In this document: piece after piece, positions 12,734-12,936 of the stretch
Layout: every line of letters begins with the position of its first letter
How positions within the stretch are numbered: the stretch's first letter is position 1
Assembly: GCA_002422995.1 (NCBI GenBank)
Contig: DIUK01000154.1
Location: 9,329-22,264 of the forward strand
Direction: 5' to 3'
Source: Rhodocyclaceae bacterium UBA6160
GTDB taxonomy: Bacteria > Pseudomonadota > Gammaproteobacteria > Burkholderiales > Rhodocyclaceae
Length of the DNA stretch: 12,936 nucleotides
Notes under the pieces: generated by a model
The model's database searches: none
Told to the model about the DNA's origin: nothing
What the model saw: the letters and a program-made list of their open reading frames with translations, nothing else
Program-made: the position numbers and the translations under genes

Positions 12734-12936
12734 TCAAGTTGCCTCGCTACGACCTGCGCGCTTGCGATCGTGCTCTTTGAGAAAGCGCTTGCGGATACGT
12801 ATGGATTTTGGCGTAATTTCAACCAATTCATCATCCGCAATGAATTCCACAGCGGATTCAAGGCTTACCTGAATCGGCGGAATTAACCGAACCGCTTCGT
12901 CCGTACCGGACGAGCGCACGTTGGTGAGCTGCTTGC
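12734..12936 (-). CDS. typA: GTP-binding protein TypA/BipA, C-terminal end (runs off the right edge)
   Basis: TypA/BipA is a translational GTPase related to EF-G that helps 50S ribosome assembly and growth under stress such as low temperature. Only the last 67 codons are present. They read KQLTNVRSSGTDEAVRLIPP, then SLESAVEFIADDELVEITPK and SIRIRKRFLKEHDRKRAGR, the nearly invariant TypA C-terminal domain and its basic tail. The GTPase motifs lie beyond the window. The gene converges with dapB and shares the terminator at 12654-12693. Confidence 0.95.
   Translation of the reverse strand, partial: KQLTNVRSSGTDEAVRLIPPIQVSLESAVEFIADDELVEITPKSIRIRKRFLKEHDRKRAGRSEAT

Noticed and set aside
1..12936. 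Search for CRISPR arrays, insertion sequences, tRNA or rRNA genes, toxin-antitoxin or phage-defence genes.
   Set aside because: None was seen: there are no regular repeat-spacer units, no transposase or integrase motifs, and nearly every base falls in a recognised housekeeping gene.

Overview
This window looks like ordinary chromosomal DNA from a Gram-negative proteobacterium, most probably a betaproteobacterium. The reasons are the tandem aat-bpt pair, a Fur protein of the betaproteobacterial type, the outer-membrane assembly lipoprotein BamE, two predicted lipoproteins, and the nadK, recN, fur, bamE, dapB neighbourhood. The genus cannot be placed from the sequence alone. Coding density is high. 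No rRNA, tRNA, CRISPR array, transposase, integrase or phage gene was seen.

Layout. At 1-689 the minus strand carries ridA followed by the start of recG, which leaves the window at base 1; the two genes overlap by 8 bases. At 781-1503 (minus) is a single-pass membrane protein with a C-terminal SPOR domain. After a spacer of about 300 bases comes mog (1801-2391, plus), which converges almost end to end on an alpha/beta-hydrolase esterase (2396-3064, minus). Divergent from the esterase is a small protein with two CDGSH iron-sulfur motifs (3170-3415, plus). It is followed by aat and bpt (3452-4926, plus), an overlapping pair of aminoacyl-tRNA-protein transferases of the N-degron pathway. A long family-5 solute-binding lipoprotein with an added C-terminal membrane helix occupies 5011-7179 (minus). 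Divergent from it is a probable operon, fabI-nadK-recN (7249-10666, plus). fur (minus) converges on recN and diverges from bamE-dapB (11358-12587, plus). A strong bidirectional terminator separates dapB from the 3' end of typA (minus), which enters from the right edge.

The genes serve general cell functions: DNA repair and recombination (recG, recN), fatty acid synthesis (fabI), NADP supply (nadK), lysine and peptidoglycan precursor synthesis (dapB), outer membrane assembly (bamE), iron regulation (fur), molybdenum cofactor synthesis (mog), N-end-rule degradation (aat, bpt), removal of reactive enamines (ridA) and stress-linked translation or ribosome assembly (typA).

I did not find a convincing undescribed system. 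The items most worth a second look are the doubly anchored, orphan solute-binding protein, the tandem CDGSH protein, the isolated SPOR protein with its long 5' spacer, and several hairpins between genes. Four start codons (recG, nadK, fur, bamE) were chosen by judgement, and the reasons are given in each entry.
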